From positions 1-42,586 of the forward strand of contig NZ_ALVY01000204.1 in the NCBI RefSeq assembly GCF_000332035.1: DNA of 42,586 bases, given 5' to 3'. The position numbers and the translations under genes were made by a program. Shown piece after piece: positions 39,717 through 42,586 of this stretch (positions within the stretch are counted from its first letter, which is position 1; each line of letters starts with the position of its first letter). The DNA comes from Gloeocapsa sp. PCC 73106 (GTDB lineage: Bacteria > Cyanobacteriota > Cyanobacteriia > Cyanobacteriales > Gloeocapsaceae). Below the pieces are notes generated by a model. It was not told where the DNA came from and ran no database searches. It was given only the letters and a program-made list of their open reading frames with translations.

Positions 39717-42586
39717 ATGAATAACTTCAATACCTTAACAGGGGAAAGACCTCTAATCATAGCTCACCGTGGAGCTAGTGGAGTACTTCCTGAGCACACA
39801 CTAGAAGCATACGAATTGGCTATTGAACAGGGAGCAGATTTTGTTGAACCAGACTTAGTCATTACCAGTGACGGAGTTTTAATTGCTCGACATGAACCCT
39901 ATCTAGACGATACGTCGAACGTTGCCGAGGTATTTGGAGAAGAGCGTAAAGCTACTAAAATGGTAGATGGACGCGAAATTACCGCTTATTTTGCTGAAGA
40001 CTTCACTTTGGCGGAAATTAAACAGCTTAAAGCACGTCAAAATACCCTTACTTTCCCAGAACGTTCTCGAGAGTTCGATGACCTCTTTGAGATACCAACC
40101 CTTGAGGAAATCATTGACTTAGTACAAAGAGTAGAAGCAGAGACGGGTAAGGAAGTAGGGATTTATCCTGAAACTAAACAACCTACCTTTTTTCAGCAGC
40201 AAGGCTTACCTTTAGAAGAACCCTTAGTAGAAACTTTTCTCAGCAAAGGATTCACCAATCCTGAGCGAATTTTCTTCCAATCTTTTGAAGTTGCTAACCT
40301 GATCAGGTTAAAGCAAGAGTTGTTACCAGGAACTGAACTAGAAAATACTCCTTTGGTTCAGTTATACTCTCGCTTTGAGCGACAACCCTACGATATTATT
40401 CATAACTTCAGCGATCCTAATTTTGATCCCATGACGGTCTACGGTACTGACGCCATTACCGCTACCACTACCTATGGGGATTTAATCAATCAGGATAATA
40501 ATCCTAACGTGAATCTTCTCGCAGATTTCGTCGCTAACTACGCAGAAGGTATTGGTCCTTGGAAACGTACTTTTGTACTAACTGAGCCTTTAGATCCAGA
40601 ACAACAATTAGGCGCAGTGACGGTACAATTGACTGGAGAAGTACTACCAGTGGTCGAAGACGCTCACGAAGCTGGTTTACAAGTTCACCCCTACACCTTC
40701 CGGGATGAAGAATCGGCTCTAGCTCTAGAACAAGATGGTACAATTCAAACTCCAGAAGAAGAATTACAGCAGCACTTTGAATTAGGAGTAGATGGTGTAT
40801 TTGTAGACCATCCCGATACGGCGATTGATGCTCTTAACAATCTAAATAGACACGTAATCTTCATCCACCCAGATGGAACAAGCCCAAGTCACTACGCAGC
40901 GGCGCGTTTTGTAGAACATGGACCCGATGGGAGACTCAACTGGGATCAACTAGACCAAGCAGCAGTATACTTAGGTCATCTAGAAGACCAACTAGGTGGT
41001 ACTTCTAATGCAGGTGCAGTAACCCACGCTACCGGGGCTAAAGTCTATGCAGAATCATTTGGTTTCAACGCGGATAATTCTCCAGTAGAATCCCTCTCAG
41101 GTAATACTGGAAGAACGATTATGCACGAAGCGATAGAAGCAGAAAAAGTAACCGCGCTAGTACAATCAGGATTTGCAGCCGAACCTGGAACCGCAGCTTT
41201 TGTAGCGCAAGTACCCGAGATAGAAATTGACGGACAAAGAATTCCCCCCCGTCAACAAATAGCAGAAATTACCAAACAAGTGATTGAGTCAGGAGTAGAC
41301 TTTATCATGGGTGGTGGTGAATTGCACATGCTTCCCATCGGAACCCCAGGATTCCACGCGACAGCAGCCCAAATGGACGCTCTCAGTACCAATCCTTTAA
41401 ATCGTCCTACAGAAAATCTGATTGAGTTAGCAGAAAGTTTGGGTTACACAGTAGTCTACAATCGCGACCAATTACTAGACTTACTAGAAAATCCCACTCC
41501 CCCTACTAAAGTGCTGGGGGTTTTTGCTACCCTCCATACTTTCAACGATCGCCCCGAAGAAGTACTAGGATTAGGAACCCCTCAAGAGACACCCAACTTC
41601 GACCCAGATGCACCCACTATCGCCGAGATGCTCTCTGTAACACAAACCCTAGCTGAGCAACATCCCAACTTTGGTAACGGTTCATTCGTAGTGGTAGAAG
41701 AAGAAGGAAGCGATAATCTCGCCAACAATAACAACGCCAGCGGTACCATAGAAGCGACCCTGCGTGCAGACGAAGCTATTGGTGTGGCACTAGACTTCAA
41801 CGAGCGCTACCCCAACTCCCTCATCGTCACCGCAGCAGATAGTGACGCAGGTGGTTTACAAGTCAGAGATCCTGTAGCAGCCGATACCAATGTGGGTAAT
41901 ATCAACAACAACCCCACCTTAGAAAGAAGAGACATACCCCTCGACGGTCAAACCGGCTCCAATACTCAACCGTTTGTCTCAGCACCCGATGCCAGTGGCG
42001 ATGAGTTACCCTTTGGTATCGCCTGGGCGGGTCTTCCCGACTTCTCAGGTGGAATCGTCGCTAAAGCCCACGGTGTCAATAGTGAGAATCTTCCTGCGAC
42101 AGTAGATAATACGGGTATCTACGAGTTGATGTACGAAACTCTATTTGAGACAGAACTAACCTCCAGAATAGAAAGCGCTCCTGTAGCTCCTGAAGCGACA
42201 GAAGAAACCGGGAATGTAATCTTTATTCACCCCGATGGAACGAGTGCCAATCACTATATGGCTTTGCGTAATATTGACTACGGTCCCGATGGTCGACTCA
42301 ATTGGGATGATATGTCCAACGCAGGGGTTTACCTGGGTCATATGGAGGACCAACTAACTGGGACTTCTAACGGGGGTGCGGTGACTCACGCGACGGGAGT
42401 GAAGGTGTTTGCTGAGTCTTTTGGTTTCAACGAAGATAATAGCCCCATTACCTCGGCTTCGGGTATGACGGGTATGACGATTATGGAAGAAGCGATAGAA
42501 GCAGGAAAAGCTACCGCTTTGGTGCAATCGGGTCATATTGCCGAACCTGGAACCGCCGCTTTTGTAGCTCAAACCCTCAATCGTGA
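39717..42586 (+). CDS. Glycerophosphodiester phosphodiesterase-alkaline phosphatase-alkaline phosphatase fusion, 3' end outside the window
   Basis: An uninterrupted frame of at least 956 codons runs off the window. Residues about 10-370 are a GlpQ-type GDPD: IIAHRGASGVLPEHTLEAYE, FVEPDLVITSDGVLIARHEP, and a C-terminal GVDGVFVDHPD. At about 380-825 lies an alkaline-phosphatase-superfamily domain: VIFIHPDGTS (metal Asp), GTSNAGAVTHATGAK (nucleophile region, T-S-N instead of the usual T-D-S), VTAADSDAGGLQ and AKAHGVNSENLPATVDNTG. A second copy of that domain begins at residue 834 (VIFIHPDGTSANHY) and is cut off. No signal peptide; by analogy with the RTX-tailed neighbour the missing end may carry a secretion tail. 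The combination would turn glycerophosphodiesters into glycerol phosphate and then free phosphate. Pho-like octamers precede it. Confidence 0.88.
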   Translation, partial: MNNFNTLTGERPLIIAHRGASGVLPEHTLEAYELAIEQGADFVEPDLVITSDGVLIARHEPYLDDTSNVAEVFGEERKATKMVDGREITAYFAEDFTLAEIKQLKARQNTLTFPERSREFDDLFEIPTLEEIIDLVQRVEAETGKEVGIYPETKQPTFFQQQGLPLEEPLVETFLSKGFTNPERIFFQSFEVANLIRLKQELLPGTELENTPLVQLYSRFERQPYDIIHNFSDPNFDPMTVYGTDAITATTTYGDLINQDNNPNVNLLADFVANYAEGIGPWKRTFVLTEPLDPEQQLGAVTVQLTGEVLPVVEDAHEAGLQVHPYTFRDEESALALEQDGTIQTPEEELQQHFELGVDGVFVDHPDTAIDALNNLNRHVIFIHPDGTSPSHYAAARFVEHGPDGRLNWDQLDQAAVYLGHLEDQLGGTSNAGAVTHATGAKVYAESFGFNADNSPVESLSGNTGRTIMHEAIEAEKVTALVQSGFAAEPGTAAFVAQVPEIEIDGQRIPPRQQIAEITKQVIESGVDFIMGGGELHMLPIGTPGFHATAAQMDALSTNPLNRPTENLIELAESLGYTVVYNRDQLLDLLENPTPPTKVLGVFATLHTFNDRPEEVLGLGTPQETPNFDPDAPTIAEMLSVTQTLAEQHPNFGNGSFVVVEEEGSDNLANNNNASGTIEATLRADEAIGVALDFNERYPNSLIVTAADSDAGGLQVRDPVAADTNVGNINNNPTLERRDIPLDGQTGSNTQPFVSAPDASGDELPFGIAWAGLPDFSGGIVAKAHGVNSENLPATVDNTGIYELMYETLFETELTSRIESAPVAPEATEETGNVIFIHPDGTSANHYMALRNIDYGPDGRLNWDDMSNAGVYLGHMEDQLTGTSNGGAVTHATGVKVFAESFGFNEDNSPITSASGMTGMTIMEEAIEAGKATALVQSGHIAEPGTAAFVAQTLNR
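40854..41210 (+). repeat. Internal repeat, first phosphatase-domain copy
   Basis: These 119 codons align without a gap to 42216-42572, exactly 454 codons further on; about three quarters of the residues are identical by eye. They are the opening segments of the two alkaline phosphatase domains. Confidence 0.85.
42216..42572 (+). repeat. Internal repeat, second phosphatase-domain copy
   Basis: Partner of 40854-41210. The metal-binding HPDGTS and the GTSNGGAVTHATG segment are kept, so the second domain looks catalytically equivalent as far as it can be read. Confidence 0.85.

Noticed and set aside
40534-42572. Four short minus-strand frames within the GDPD-phosphatase gene
   Set aside because: The plus strand is one continuous frame with domain motifs; these are shadows.

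Overview
The window reads as chromosomal DNA of a cyanobacterium. The palindrome GCGATCGC (HIP1) recurs throughout. Several genes are cyanobacterial in type: a GH57/DUF3536 enzyme, DUF1823, DUF4359, PEP-CTERM proteins, and a Nat-type amino-acid ABC transporter in the order natF-natG-natH-bgtA. Every identification here is by eye from motifs; no database search was run.

Layout. 1-426 carries a TnpB remnant and otherwise nothing I can support. 427-5204 holds a large GH57 enzyme and, convergent to it, a methyltransferase/PMT-type glycosyltransferase pair. 5211-6655 is an IS200/IS605-type element with only tnpB, wedged between two divergent host genes. 6678-9208 is a tight housekeeping run (ksgA, ispE, a YdcF-like protein). 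9213-15232 is an amino-acid uptake block: an AGCS symporter with an NtcA-like promoter, then the natFGH-bgtA operon, with a 31-codon glycosyltransferase stub between them. 15295-23160 is a patchwork: a bioF fragment, a PEP-CTERM protein, two toxin-antitoxin pairs, a frameshifted FG-GAP/RTX gene, bioF with DUF1823, an EamA transporter stub, an orphan ParA and a stand-alone transposase-type HTH protein. 23314-31453 is calmer: ileS, a membrane protein paired with a TetR regulator, and two M16 peptidase-family genes. 31518-32933 has two more toxin-antitoxin pairs. 33006-35002 holds obg, tRNA-His, DUF4359 and a cupin. 35092-42586 is dominated by predicted phosphate-scavenging exoenzymes.

How the genes fit together. 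The most coherent theme is phosphorus acquisition at the right end. An RTX-tailed 5'-nucleotidase and a very large glycerophosphodiesterase-alkaline phosphatase-alkaline phosphatase polyprotein (running off the window) each have upstream octamers at an 11-bp period that resemble the cyanobacterial Pho box. The second theme is nitrogen/amino-acid uptake (AGCS and Nat systems). The third is genome plasticity: at least four gene fragments, one IS200/IS605-type element plus a remnant, two copies of a ~105-bp MITE-like repeat that each abut a stop codon, purine-rich repeats, and four toxin-antitoxin modules.

Most worth following: the GDPD-ALP-ALP fusion with its Pho-like promoter; the 12-bp inverted repeat bracketing the 5'-nucleotidase -10 region; the MITE-like repeats that supply or touch stop codons; the TnpB element whose adjacent guide would correspond to a neighbouring start codon; and a membrane protein with a voltage-sensor-like segment cotranscribed with TetR.
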